NCBI GenBank assembly: GCA_916049935.1
Contig: CAJZJI010000061.1
Location: 1 to 5,795, forward strand
Length of the DNA stretch: 5,795 nucleotides
Direction: 5' to 3'
From: an uncultured Streptococcus sp.
GTDB lineage: Bacteria > Bacillota > Bacilli > Lactobacillales > Aerococcaceae
Shown piece after piece: positions 1 to 5,795 of the stretch (within the stretch, counting starts at the first letter, position 1; every line of letters begins with the position of its first letter). The notes beneath the pieces were generated by a model. The model ran no database searches. It was not told where the DNA came from and was given only the letters and a program-made list of their open reading frames with translations. Made by a program: the position numbers and the translations under genes.

Positions 1-835
1 ACATAGCTACTTTTTTGTTTTGGAATGGTGCTGATAAGTATTTATCTGAACCAGCAGTACGGAAGTATCCATCACGGATTCCGTCTGCATAGTATTTAAC
101 AACTTCTTTTGAAGCGTCACTTGCGAAGTCTAATTCTTTAGTGAAGTCAATGCCTTTGTTCTTCATACCAATTGCATAGTAGTTGTTTAATGAGTCGAAA
201 CCAGCACCAACAACTTCGTGGTTAGATTTTTCGTAAATTGTTTTAGCTGCTTCTTTTAATTCATCTAAAGTAGTTGGAACTTTAACACCGTATTGTTTCA
301 ATAAATCTGCATTGTAGAATAATACTTCTGTAGATTTGTTGAATGGAATACCGTATTGTACTCCTTTGATTTTAGCACCTTCCATTAATTCTGGACGGAT
401 TTCTTCACCTTTCTTGAATCCGATTGTTTCGTTTTCAATATATGGTTTGAAGTCTACCAATGCATCTTGCTCAGCAGCATTGTATAACCAGTTTGGATAT
501 GCTTGAGTGATTGTTGGTAAGTCTTTTGGTGAAGTTAAAGTTGCGTTAATTTTTGCTTGTAAATCTTTGTATTGAGATTGGTTTTGTAACTCTACTTTGA
601 TATTTGGGTTAGCTTTCATGAAGTCTTCTGTTAATTTTTGAAGAGCTTTTTCCTGCTGACCGTTCATAGCATGCCAGAAAGTGATTGTAGTTTCTGATTT
701 AACCTCTGTTACGATGTCTTTTTTAGTTTCAGCTTGTTGTGAAGAGCCGTTGTTTGATGAGTTAGCTCCACACGCTGTTAACGCCACAACTGATGCTGTT
801 GCTAGTGTCGCTTTTACTAAAGATTTGAATTTCAT
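1..835 (-). CDS. ABC transporter extracellular substrate-binding lipoprotein, UgpB-like (C-terminus beyond window)
   Basis: The frame is open from the ATG at 835 to the left edge, giving 278 complete codons. The remaining C-terminal part lies outside the window. Residues 1-22 form a lipoprotein signal peptide: positive start (MKFKSLVK), hydrophobic stretch, then the lipobox LTAC with C22 as the lipidated cysteine, followed by a Ser/Asn/Gln-rich linker. The mature domain begins with TITFWHAMNG (about 50-59), which resembles the FWHSMEG segment of E. coli UgpB. Further in, IPFNKSTEVLFYN parallels the UgpB segment PFNSSTPVLYYN. These features place it among the CUT1 solute-binding proteins, where it would capture substrate outside the membrane for the two permeases encoded upstream. 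A good ribosome site (AAAGGAG at 843-849, 7 bases before the ATG) sets the start. It is the last visible gene of the operon, 27 bases after the hydrolase stop. Glycerol-3-phosphate or a glycerophosphodiester is the favoured ligand, but a sugar remains possible. Confidence 0.9.
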   Translation of the reverse strand, partial: MKFKSLVKATLATASVVALTACGANSSNNGSSQQAETKKDIVTEVKSETTITFWHAMNGQQEKALQKLTEDFMKANPNIKVELQNQSQYKDLQAKINATLTSPKDLPTITQAYPNWLYNAAEQDALVDFKPYIENETIGFKKGEEIRPELMEGAKIKGVQYGIPFNKSTEVLFYNADLLKQYGVKVPTTLDELKEAAKTIYEKSNHEVVGAGFDSLNNYYAIGMKNKGIDFTKELDFASDASKEVVKYYADGIRDGYFRTAGSDKYLSAPFQNKKVAM

Positions 836-842
836 TTTTCTT

Positions 843-849
843 CTCCTTT
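843..849 (-). promoter_or_regulatory. Ribosome binding site of the substrate-binding protein gene
   Basis: AAAGGAG lies 7 bases before the ATG at 835, in the 27-base gap after the hydrolase stop codon. The strong independent site fits the usual need for more binding protein than membrane subunits. No terminator or convincing promoter is visible in this gap, so extra expression would have to come from translation or RNA stability. Confidence 0.8.
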
Positions 850-862
850 TGTTATATAGTTT

Positions 863-2155
863 TTACAACACAATTTTTTCGCCGCGGTACGGCAATATTC
901 TGTCACCATACGGATTCACCAGAAGTTCTGGTTTTAACGTATGAATTGGAACCAAACATTTAGGCTCAATCATCGCAATAATGCGGTCTAAGTCGTCCGG
1001 TTTTGCGTGACCTGAGCAAGATAGGCGTACAAACTCAATGTGTTTTTCCGCCAATAAATCTAGAAACGGTTGATAGTTCGGATCAAAGTCCCCCAAAGGC
1101 TGCGCATCGCTGTGGATGTATAAGCTTCCCTCTTGCAAACGTTCGAAATGGTCGACTGCTTGCCATAGGTACTTCGAAGTATCCTCTAACAACGTTTGAT
1201 ATGAAATTTCTAAAGTAGGATCAAGTTCGTCGAGTTTTGGAGCCCCGTCTCTATAGTAGTAATGAGCATCCTTTTGGAATACTTCTTTAAGAAGTGCGGC
1301 CATCGTTGCTTCAAGAACAACGGTACGGCTTGTTCCTTCGACGATTTTTTCAAAACGACGCACATTCGCTGGATAGCCATTAAATGTGATTTGTCGATTT
1401 GGATTTTCTTGTTCGAGGCGAGCGATATGACGAATCACATCTTCCTCGTTTTCAGGTTTAATTTCGTCTTCAACCTCTTTACGGTCCCCGAAGCTAATCG
1501 ATACACCTTCCATCATTAAGATGTCCGTATGTTTTGCCTTCTTACAAAACTCAATTGTATCTTCAGCGTTATGCCCGTGAAGTCGTAAGTCCCCTGTATA
1601 CGTAATATGATGTCCAGGTGTTTTAATGATTAAAGCAGCAGCCCCATACGCATCATGGTCGACACGCACGATTTCTACTTCGATTTCTCCAACTTTAATC
1701 ACATCGCCTGCATCTAACCCAATCATCTCTCTTGTAAATGTATCGTCTTCAAACGGCGATGGTAGTAAGAATACACCATTGCGGTTGAGCGAATTTACAA
1801 TCATTTTTGTTTCCTTCAATGTATATAAAGGAATACTTGGGTCTAAATAATTCAACATTCTTGTATGATCCAAATGCGCATGTGAGATAAAGACCGCCGT
1901 ATTGGCATAGTCTTTATCTTCATCCCCTTCGTATTTGTAAGGGATACGTGCATCGTACATATTTTTTAAATGTGGAATCACTTTATGATCTGTGAGTGTT
2001 TGCACCGATTCATCGGGCAATTCTAATTCTGGTAAAAACTCAGTCCCGAAGTCGAAAAAGATATGACTATCTTTATAGGCTACTTCGATGACCGTTCCAC
2101 CAATCGTTAAAATACCGCTATGAAAGGTAATCGATGTTTTATCCTTTGATACCAT
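863..2155 (-). CDS. Metallo-beta-lactamase-fold hydrolase with beta-CASP motifs (RNase J-like, short form)
   Basis: This 430-residue cytoplasmic protein has no signal peptide or membrane segment. MBL motifs are in order: D35 in FFDFG (motif 1), SHAHLDH with H92, H94, D96 and H97 (motif 2), H167 in VDHDAYG (motif 3) and D189 in TGDL (motif 4). A beta-CASP-type region follows: E216 in MMEGVS is the likely motif A, H383 in SGHA motif B and H405 in PIHT motif C. The segment SGHAKPDDL...PKCLVPIHT closely parallels the end of the RNase J catalytic core. RNase J is usually about 550 residues, so its C-terminal domain is absent here. All metal ligands seem present, so a zinc-dependent hydrolase, probably a phosphodiesterase or nuclease, is expected; the substrate is unknown. 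The ATG at 2155 is chosen over a TTG at 2194 because only the ATG has a ribosome site. The gene overlaps the end of the second permease by 17 bases, so translation is probably coupled and function linked to the transporter. Confidence 0.88.
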   Translation of the reverse strand: MVSKDKTSITFHSGILTIGGTVIEVAYKDSHIFFDFGTEFLPELELPDESVQTLTDHKVIPHLKNMYDARIPYKYEGDEDKDYANTAVFISHAHLDHTRMLNYLDPSIPLYTLKETKMIVNSLNRNGVFLLPSPFEDDTFTREMIGLDAGDVIKVGEIEVEIVRVDHDAYGAAALIIKTPGHHITYTGDLRLHGHNAEDTIEFCKKAKHTDILMMEGVSISFGDRKEVEDEIKPENEEDVIRHIARLEQENPNRQITFNGYPANVRRFEKIVEGTSRTVVLEATMAALLKEVFQKDAHYYYRDGAPKLDELDPTLEISYQTLLEDTSKYLWQAVDHFERLQEGSLYIHSDAQPLGDFDPNYQPFLDLLAEKHIEFVRLSCSGHAKPDDLDRIIAMIEPKCLVPIHTLKPELLVNPYGDRILPYRGEKIVL

Positions 2156-2957
2156 TCTTCGCAACCCCTCTAATAATTTCTTTTCTGAATACAAAGTAAA
2201 TTAACAGAATTGGGATAACCGTTAGAGTTGCTGCGGCCATTTGTAAGTGAACATCACTTCCGGATTCTGTCGTGAAGGCAGAAAGTCCGTTGTTTAATAG
2301 ACGGAATTCTTTCGTGTTTGTAACCAATAATGGCCATAGGAATGAATTCCAGCTTTGGATGAATGTTAAAATCCCTACTGTTACCAATGCTGGTTTACAC
2401 ATTGGCACTAAAATACGGCGGATGTATTCTAAATCACTCGCACCATCAATTTTAGCGGCTTTGTAGAATGTACTTGGGATTCCTTTTAAGTATCCGTTCA
2501 AGTAGTAAATATAGAAGATACTTGTTAAGAACGGAATGATTAACGCTAGATAAGTGTTTAATAACCCTAATTGAGCGATTGTTTGGTAGTTTGTAAAGAT
2601 GATTGATTCGTAAGGAACCATTAATAGAGAAACTAAAATCATCATTACGATGTTTTTCCCTTTGAACTGTAAGCTTGTTACGGCAAAGGCTGCTAGTAAT
2701 GAAGTAATTACTGTTGCCACTGTTGTAAATAGAGACACGAATAAAGTGTTTCCGAAGTAACGTAGGAATGGCGCACGGCTAAATACTTCTAAGTAGTTAC
2801 TAAATTTGAATTCGCTTGGGATGAATGACGGTGGAATACTTGTCGCTTCTGCGTATGTCATTAACCCGGTCAACACCATGTAAATGAATGGGAATACTGT
2901 AATCAACGCTAAGAAAATTAAAAGCGTGATTGAAAATACGTTAAAAACTTTTTTCAT
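2139..2957 (-). CDS. CUT1-family ABC transporter permease, UgpE/MalG-like
   Basis: This is a 272-residue inner membrane subunit of a binding-protein-dependent importer, the usual length for the MalG/UgpE/LacG type. About six hydrophobic spans are visible (roughly 8-30, 68-94, 103-123, 134-153, 187-209 and 239-257). The cytoplasmic EAA loop that docks onto the ATPase is at about 165-190 (YKAAKIDGASD...RILVPMCKPAL), with the family's conserved Gly at 172. The C-terminus, GVAKNGIKG, is a common ending in this family. ATG 2957 follows GGAGGG (2966-2971) with 8 bases of spacing, and the site lies within the last codons of the first permease, whose stop is only 4 bases upstream. It would pair with the first permease to form the channel. 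It resembles UgpE, but substrate cannot be read from the permease alone. Confidence 0.95.
   Translation of the reverse strand: MKKVFNVFSITLLIFLALITVFPFIYMVLTGLMTYAEATSIPPSFIPSEFKFSNYLEVFSRAPFLRYFGNTLFVSLFTTVATVITSLLAAFAVTSLQFKGKNIVMMILVSLLMVPYESIIFTNYQTIAQLGLLNTYLALIIPFLTSIFYIYYLNGYLKGIPSTFYKAAKIDGASDLEYIRRILVPMCKPALVTVGILTFIQSWNSFLWPLLVTNTKEFRLLNNGLSAFTTESGSDVHLQMAAATLTVIPILLIYFVFRKEIIRGVAKNGIKG
2165..2171 (-). promoter_or_regulatory. Ribosome binding site that fixes the hydrolase start
   Basis: AGAGGGG lies 9 bases before the ATG at 2155, inside the last codons of the second permease gene. The longer reading from the TTG at 2194 has no purine-rich site before it, and its 13 extra residues would extend past the start of the conserved region. 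This supports the 430-residue form. Confidence 0.75.
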
Positions 2958-2961
2958 CTTC

Positions 2962-3837
2962 TTATCCCTCCGCCTTTCTCAAGAATTTGTTTTGGAGGAA
3001 TGTTGCAAAAAGAATGATTGCAAACAAGATTACAGTTGCTGCCATGGCAACCCCTGGTCTTCCTGCCACATGGAACTTGTCGTAAATATAGTACACAGCT
3101 GTTATTGCTGAGTTTGCTGGACCAGCAGTTCCGCCAAATAATGCGTACACTTGTGTATACACTTTGAATGCCCCGATTAAGTTAACCGTTGAAAGGAAGG
3201 CAATTGTTGGAACTAATTGCGGGAATGTAATACGCCAGAAGATTTCACGGTCTGTCGCACCAAACATTTTCGCAATCTTGAAGTGCTCAGGATCAATATT
3301 ACGTAATCCTGCTAAGAGGATAATGATATTGAACGCTAAACTTGTCCAAACCCCGAAGATAATCAGTGTTGGCATACTCATGTTTACGTTATCCAACCAG
3401 TTCACGGCTGGAATACCAATCAAGCCAAGGAAGAAGTTGATAATTCCGTAGTCCCCATTAAAGAAGTAACGGAACACAATCCCGATAGCGATTGTACTTG
3501 TAACGTAAGGCATGAAGAAGATTGTTTCGAAGAAGCTTTTACGTTTAATCTTCTCGAAAATAATCCATGCAATGATGACTGAGATTAATAACGCTACTGG
3601 CACTACTGCGAATGCATACAGTGCTGTGTTGAGTAACGCTTTATGGAATACAGGGTCCGCAATTACTTTTTGGTAGTTGTCTAAACCAGTGTATTGTAAT
3701 TTTAATAGTGACCCTTTTTGGAAACTCATCCAGAACGAACGAAGTAATGGATAAATGTTAAAGAGAAGAATCACTCCTAAAGATGGGAGAAGGAATAACC
3801 AAGCTTTAGGTTGGTTCTCTGGATTATATTTTCTCAT
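2962..3837 (-). CDS. CUT1-family ABC transporter permease, UgpA/MalF-like
   Basis: This 291-residue inner membrane protein is the partner of the second permease. It opens with a short polar tail, then the first membrane span with PSLGVILLFNIYPLLRSFWMSF (about 18-39 within the span region), characteristic of UgpA/LacF/MsmF proteins. Other spans lie roughly at 68-93, 104-124, 157-178, 208-226 and 262-281. The EAA loop at about 184-208 (DPEHFKIAKMFGATDREIF, then a conserved FPQL) is the ATPase contact. FKVYTQVYALFGGTAGP (224-240) matches the conserved loop before the last span. At 291 residues it lacks the large extracellular loop found in E. coli MalF, as is normal for Ugp and Msm types. Its ATG shares one base with the ATPase stop (TAATG). 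The only upstream purine-rich site (GGAG) is some 15 bases away, so translation probably depends on coupling to the ATPase gene. Confidence 0.95.
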   Translation of the reverse strand: MRKYNPENQPKAWLFLLPSLGVILLFNIYPLLRSFWMSFQKGSLLKLQYTGLDNYQKVIADPVFHKALLNTALYAFAVVPVALLISVIIAWIIFEKIKRKSFFETIFFMPYVTSTIAIGIVFRYFFNGDYGIINFFLGLIGIPAVNWLDNVNMSMPTLIIFGVWTSLAFNIIILLAGLRNIDPEHFKIAKMFGATDREIFWRITFPQLVPTIAFLSTVNLIGAFKVYTQVYALFGGTAGPANSAITAVYYIYDKFHVAGRPGVAMAATVILFAIILFATFLQNKFLRKAEG

Positions 3838-4916
3838 TAGTAAACACGCGCTCCATCTTTATCGAATAAGAAGATTTTGTGTTTTAGTAATTGGAATGAA
3901 AGTGTGTCTCCTTCTTCAATCTTATGTTCCACACTTACAATTGATTTCAAGAATTGTTCGCCTAATGGGAAGTGAAGAATACGTTCACGTCCAATTAATT
4001 CAACGCCGCTAATTGTTGTTGAGAATAGCCCTTGTTCACCTTCAGCTACTGGAACCACGTCTTCAGGACGCATTCCTAAGTAGTAGTGACCATCTGCTAA
4101 TTCTTGGCGTTTGCGGTCTTGTGATAATTCAGAAGTTGGTAAGTTGAATGATGGGTGAGTAATCACGCCGTCTTTAATTTCCACTTCTGTAATGTTGATG
4201 ATTGGGTTACCGATGAATTTCGCAACGAATAAGTTACTTGGTTCTAGGTATAAGTTTTGTGGGTCATCATGTTGTTGAATGTACCCTTCGTTTAAAAGAA
4301 TGATTTTATCTGAGATTGATAAAGCTTCTTCTTGGTCGTGCGTTACGAAGATTGTTGTGATTCCTACTTCTTTTACAAGACGACGGATTTCTTCACGGAT
4401 TTTCAAACGTAAACGAGCGTCCAAGTTACTTAATGGTTCATCAAGTAGAAGTACTTCAGGTTTTTGAACAAGCGCACGAGTGATGGCCACACGTTGTTGT
4501 TGCCCCCCTGATAAAGTACCAGGTTTTTTACCTGCTAGCTCTTCAATGTTTGTTAATTGCATATATTCTTCTGCAATCTTTTGAGCTTCTTCTTTAGAGA
4601 TTTTGTTTTTACCAACTGTCAGTGGGAACATGATGTTCTCTAACACTGTCATATGCGGATATAACGCATAGTTTTGGAATACAAATCCGATGTTACGGTC
4701 TTTAGGTTCTGTCGTAACAACTGAATTTCCTTTAAATTGGATGTCTCCTCCTGTTGGTGTTAATAATCCTGCGATTAAATTTAAAATTGTTGATTTCCCA
4801 CAACCACTAGGTCCTAGTAAACAAACTAAGTCCCCTTGTTCAATTGAGAAATTTACTGACTTTAATGCTTCAAAGCCGTTATCGAATACTTTGTTTAAGT
4901 CAATAACATCGATCAT
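3837..4916 (-). CDS. ugpC: ABC importer ATPase, UgpC/MsmK/MalK family
   Basis: This 359-residue protein is the cytoplasmic ATPase that drives uptake through the two permeases encoded downstream. The nucleotide-binding domain is complete: Walker A GPSGCGKST (35-43), Q-loop Q81 in VFQNYALYPHMTV, signature LSGGQ (135-139), Walker B LLLDEP with D159 and E160, D-loop SNLDAR (163-168) and switch His H193 in VTHD. A C-terminal OB/TOBE-type regulatory domain follows, with the family hallmark GMRPEDV (281-287). Length and motifs match UgpC, MsmK and MalK. The ATG is preceded by GGAGG (4924-4928) at 7 bases. It is the first gene of the operon, about 31 bases after the predicted transcript start. Having a linked ATPase differs from many streptococcal sugar importers that share one unlinked MsmK. 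The symbol reflects family resemblance; proteins of this family can serve several transporters. Confidence 0.95.
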   Translation of the reverse strand: MIDVIDLNKVFDNGFEALKSVNFSIEQGDLVCLLGPSGCGKSTILNLIAGLLTPTGGDIQFKGNSVVTTEPKDRNIGFVFQNYALYPHMTVLENIMFPLTVGKNKISKEEAQKIAEEYMQLTNIEELAGKKPGTLSGGQQQRVAITRALVQKPEVLLLDEPLSNLDARLRLKIREEIRRLVKEVGITTIFVTHDQEEALSISDKIILLNEGYIQQHDDPQNLYLEPSNLFVAKFIGNPIINITEVEIKDGVITHPSFNLPTSELSQDRKRQELADGHYYLGMRPEDVVPVAEGEQGLFSTTISGVELIGRERILHFPLGEQFLKSIVSVEHKIEEGDTLSFQLLKHKIFLFDKDGARVY

Positions 4917-4923
4917 GACGAAT

Positions 4924-4928
4924 CCTCC
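4924..4928 (-). promoter_or_regulatory. Ribosome binding site of the ATPase gene
   Basis: GGAGG lies 7 bases before the ATG at 4916. It is the first and strongest ribosome site of the operon. Confidence 0.85.
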
Positions 4929-4953
4929 AGTTTCTTTTACTTCAATACATTCT

Positions 4954-4982
4954 ATTCTACCATGTTTTTTAGAAACTGAAAA
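4954..4982 (-). promoter_or_regulatory. Predicted sigma-A promoter of the ABC transporter operon (extended -10)
   Basis: On the minus strand the -35 element is TTTTCA (4977-4982; 4 of 6 to TTGACA). A 17-base spacer follows, then TAGAAT (4954-4959; 5 of 6 to TATAAT). The bases TGG directly before the -10 give the TGn extended -10 motif, which can compensate for the weak -35. Transcription would start near 4947, leaving a leader of about 31 bases before the ATPase ATG. It lies just downstream of the terminator for the previous unit, where a new promoter is needed. No clear cre site or Pho box was found around it by eye. Confidence 0.65.
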
Positions 4983-4989
4983 CTGAAAA
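4976..4989 (-). repeat. Tandem 7-base repeat overlapping the -35 element
   Basis: On the minus strand TTTTCAG occurs twice in direct succession (4983-4989 and 4976-4982), followed by a partial third copy TTTC. The -35 hexamer is the first six bases of the second copy. It could be part of a regulator binding site or simply AT-rich slippage; the sequence does not decide. Confidence 0.5.
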
Positions 4990-5042
4990 AGTAAAAATTA
5001 TGAGAGCTTTTTATTGTGGACAGTTATCCCGTTTCTGAGCAC

Positions 5043-5073
5043 AAAAAAAGGGCGAGAAAACCTCGCCCTTTTT
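5043..5073 (-). terminator. Rho-independent terminator after the BceB-like permease gene
   Basis: A perfect 7-bp GC-rich stem, GGGCGAG (5050-5056) with CTCGCCC (5062-5068), closes a 5-base loop. It is flanked by A7 (5043-5049) and T5 (5069-5073), which can lengthen the stem. Read on the minus strand it ends in seven T residues, so it terminates the transcript of the permease that ends at 5153 and insulates the operon promoter. It has a weaker T tract in the plus direction, but no plus-strand gene is visible that would use it. Confidence 0.92.
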
Positions 5074-5087
5074 ACGATTTTTATAAC

Positions 5088-5144
5088 GTGCACAAACCCC
5101 TTTAGAGTGCGGTTTTGCATCTTAAAACTTCACGGTTTGTGAAC
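5088..5144 (-). other. Nested hairpin in the 3' untranslated region of the BceB-like gene
   Basis: CACAAACC (5091-5098) pairs perfectly with GGTTTGTG (5134-5141). Two more pairs follow beyond one mismatch (5088-5089 with 5143-5144). Inside, GTG (5107-5109) pairs with CAC (5131-5133) and GTTTT (5112-5116) with AAAAC (5124-5128), closing a 7-base loop, with a 2 by 2 internal loop. On one side the inner and outer stems abut (5133/5134); on the other they are separated by 8 bases. It lacks a U tract, so it is not itself a terminator. It lies between the stop at 5153 and the terminator. The function is unknown; it may stabilise the transcript end or belong to a small 3'-derived RNA. Confidence 0.5.
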
Positions 5145-5152
5145 AAAATCTA

Positions 5153-5795
5153 TTAACGTTTAATAATTTTATAGTAACTACGTGAAGTGATTTGGTACAC
5201 GATGAGATACACCACTACGAAGATGGCACCAATCACAATTGTCGCGTTTAGCGTTACGTTACCGTCAACCCCAAAGAGCTGAATGATCTTACGATACATC
5301 TTGAAGGCAAATGCGGTATGGATAAACGCTGTGACAAGCGGTAAGAAGAATACAATCAACACTTGACGGTTGATAGACTTCTTGATTGTCTTTTGATCGA
5401 TACCGAGTTTTTGTAGGATAACGAAACGGTCACGGTCTTCGTACCCTTCAGAAATTTGTTTGTAGTAAATGACAAGGACTGCGCCGATGAAGAACGCAAC
5501 TGAAAGAAGTGCCCCTACAAAGAGTAAACTTCCCATAAATCCGTAGATGTCTTTGGCCGCATCCTCTCTACTTCCAACCGTGATGGAATCGTCCTTGCTT
5601 GCTTCAATCACGTTGGCGTAGGCCTCAAACTCTTCTGTTTTAGCCGATGTATCTGTCGATGTATTCCACAATGCATAATAGAATCCACGGCCAAGTTTAC
5701 CGTCGATCATCTTTGTTGGATCCTTTACAACGGCTACATAAACGTTATCTGCAACATATGGCAATTGTGGCAATTTTTCTTTAAAGTCGCTAGTA
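5153..5795 (-). CDS. FtsX-fold ABC transporter permease, BceB type (C-terminal part; N-terminus beyond window)
   Basis: The frame is open to the right edge, leaving about 213 C-terminal residues; a full BceB protein is usually over 600. An apparent start at 5773 is an internal TTG leucine codon, as the reading continues upstream (TSDFKEKLPQLPY). The visible part starts with the end of an extracellular domain (about 90 residues), followed by three membrane spans: GSLLFVGALLSVAFFIGAVLVIYY, then VLIVFFLPLVTAFIHTAFAF, then ATIVIGAIFVVVYLIVY. This is the final FtsX domain. Between spans one and two lies YYKQISEGYEDRDRFVILQK with LG following, a typical cytoplasmic loop of BceB, YtsD and VraG permeases. 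Such proteins work with a BceA-type ATPase, often beside a two-component system, in sensing and resisting bacitracin-like peptides. That partner would be expected beyond the right edge. The gene ends its own transcription unit and is not part of the importer operon. Confidence 0.88.
   Translation of the reverse strand, partial: TSDFKEKLPQLPYVADNVYVAVVKDPTKMIDGKLGRGFYYALWNTSTDTSAKTEEFEAYANVIEASKDDSITVGSREDAAKDIYGFMGSLLFVGALLSVAFFIGAVLVIYYKQISEGYEDRDRFVILQKLGIDQKTIKKSINRQVLIVFFLPLVTAFIHTAFAFKMYRKIIQLFGVDGNVTLNATIVIGAIFVVVYLIVYQITSRSYYKIIKR

Noticed and set aside
836..900. Internal promoter for the binding protein gene (TATATA near 853)
   Set aside because: The AT-rich hexamer is close to the ribosome site, but no -35-like element occurs at the correct distance.
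681..944. Plus-strand reading of 87 codons across the start of the binding protein gene
   Set aside because: It is antisense to the signal peptide of the binding protein and the end of the hydrolase, with no ribosome site or family resemblance. The other plus-strand readings in the window are likewise antisense to well-supported genes.
2156..2194. Longer hydrolase start at a TTG codon (443 residues)
   Set aside because: No ribosome site precedes the TTG, the extra residues lie wholly in the permease gene, and the ATG at 2155 has AGAGGGG at good spacing.
4997..5025. Second promoter with CATAAT as -10
   Set aside because: The -10 matches 5 of 6, but no acceptable -35 lies 16-18 bases upstream and there is no TGn extension. 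The promoter at 4954-4982 is better.
5021..5037. Imperfect palindrome CAGTTATCCCGTTTCTG as a cre or operator site
   Set aside because: Only the outer CAG/CTG and one further position match between arms, and the spacing around CG does not fit the catabolite-responsive element consensus.
1..5795. CRISPR arrays, tRNA or rRNA genes, insertion sequences or attachment sites
   Set aside because: No spaced direct repeats, cloverleaf structures, transposase-like reading or terminal inverted repeats were seen. Nearly all of the window is well-supported minus-strand coding sequence.

Overview
The window looks like the chromosome of a low-GC Gram-positive bacterium (Firmicutes, probably Lactobacillales). 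The evidence is AT-rich coding sequence, strong GGAGG-type ribosome binding sites, a lipoprotein-type solute-binding protein and a BceB-type permease. The genus cannot be fixed from the sequence alone. All genes lie on the minus strand, so transcription runs from high to low coordinates.

At the right edge (5153-5795) is the C-terminal part of an FtsX-fold permease of the BceB type (peptide-antibiotic sensing or efflux). Its 3' untranslated region holds a nested hairpin (about 5088-5144) and then a strong intrinsic terminator (5043-5073). This closes the upstream transcription unit. A new promoter with an extended -10 element (4954-4982) follows and drives the main operon.

The operon reads: UgpC/MsmK/MalK-type ATPase (4916-3837), first permease (3837-2962), second permease (2957-2139), metallo-beta-lactamase-fold beta-CASP hydrolase (2155-863), then a UgpB-like lipoprotein (835 to beyond the left edge). 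The genes overlap or are separated by at most 27 bases, and no internal terminator or convincing internal promoter is visible. Together they encode a complete CUT1-type ABC importer with its own ATPase, as far as the visible part of the binding protein shows. The likely substrate is a sugar or, judging from the UgpB-like binding protein, glycerol-3-phosphate or a related phosphodiester.

The most interesting element is the 430-residue hydrolase between the permeases and the binding protein. It has the metal ligands of the MBL fold and the beta-CASP motifs of RNase J-like nucleases, but lacks the C-terminal domain of RNase J and has a different motif 3. Its position suggests it processes what the transporter imports, perhaps a phosphodiester, in the place that a GlpQ/UgpQ phosphodiesterase would normally fill. 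That role is inference.
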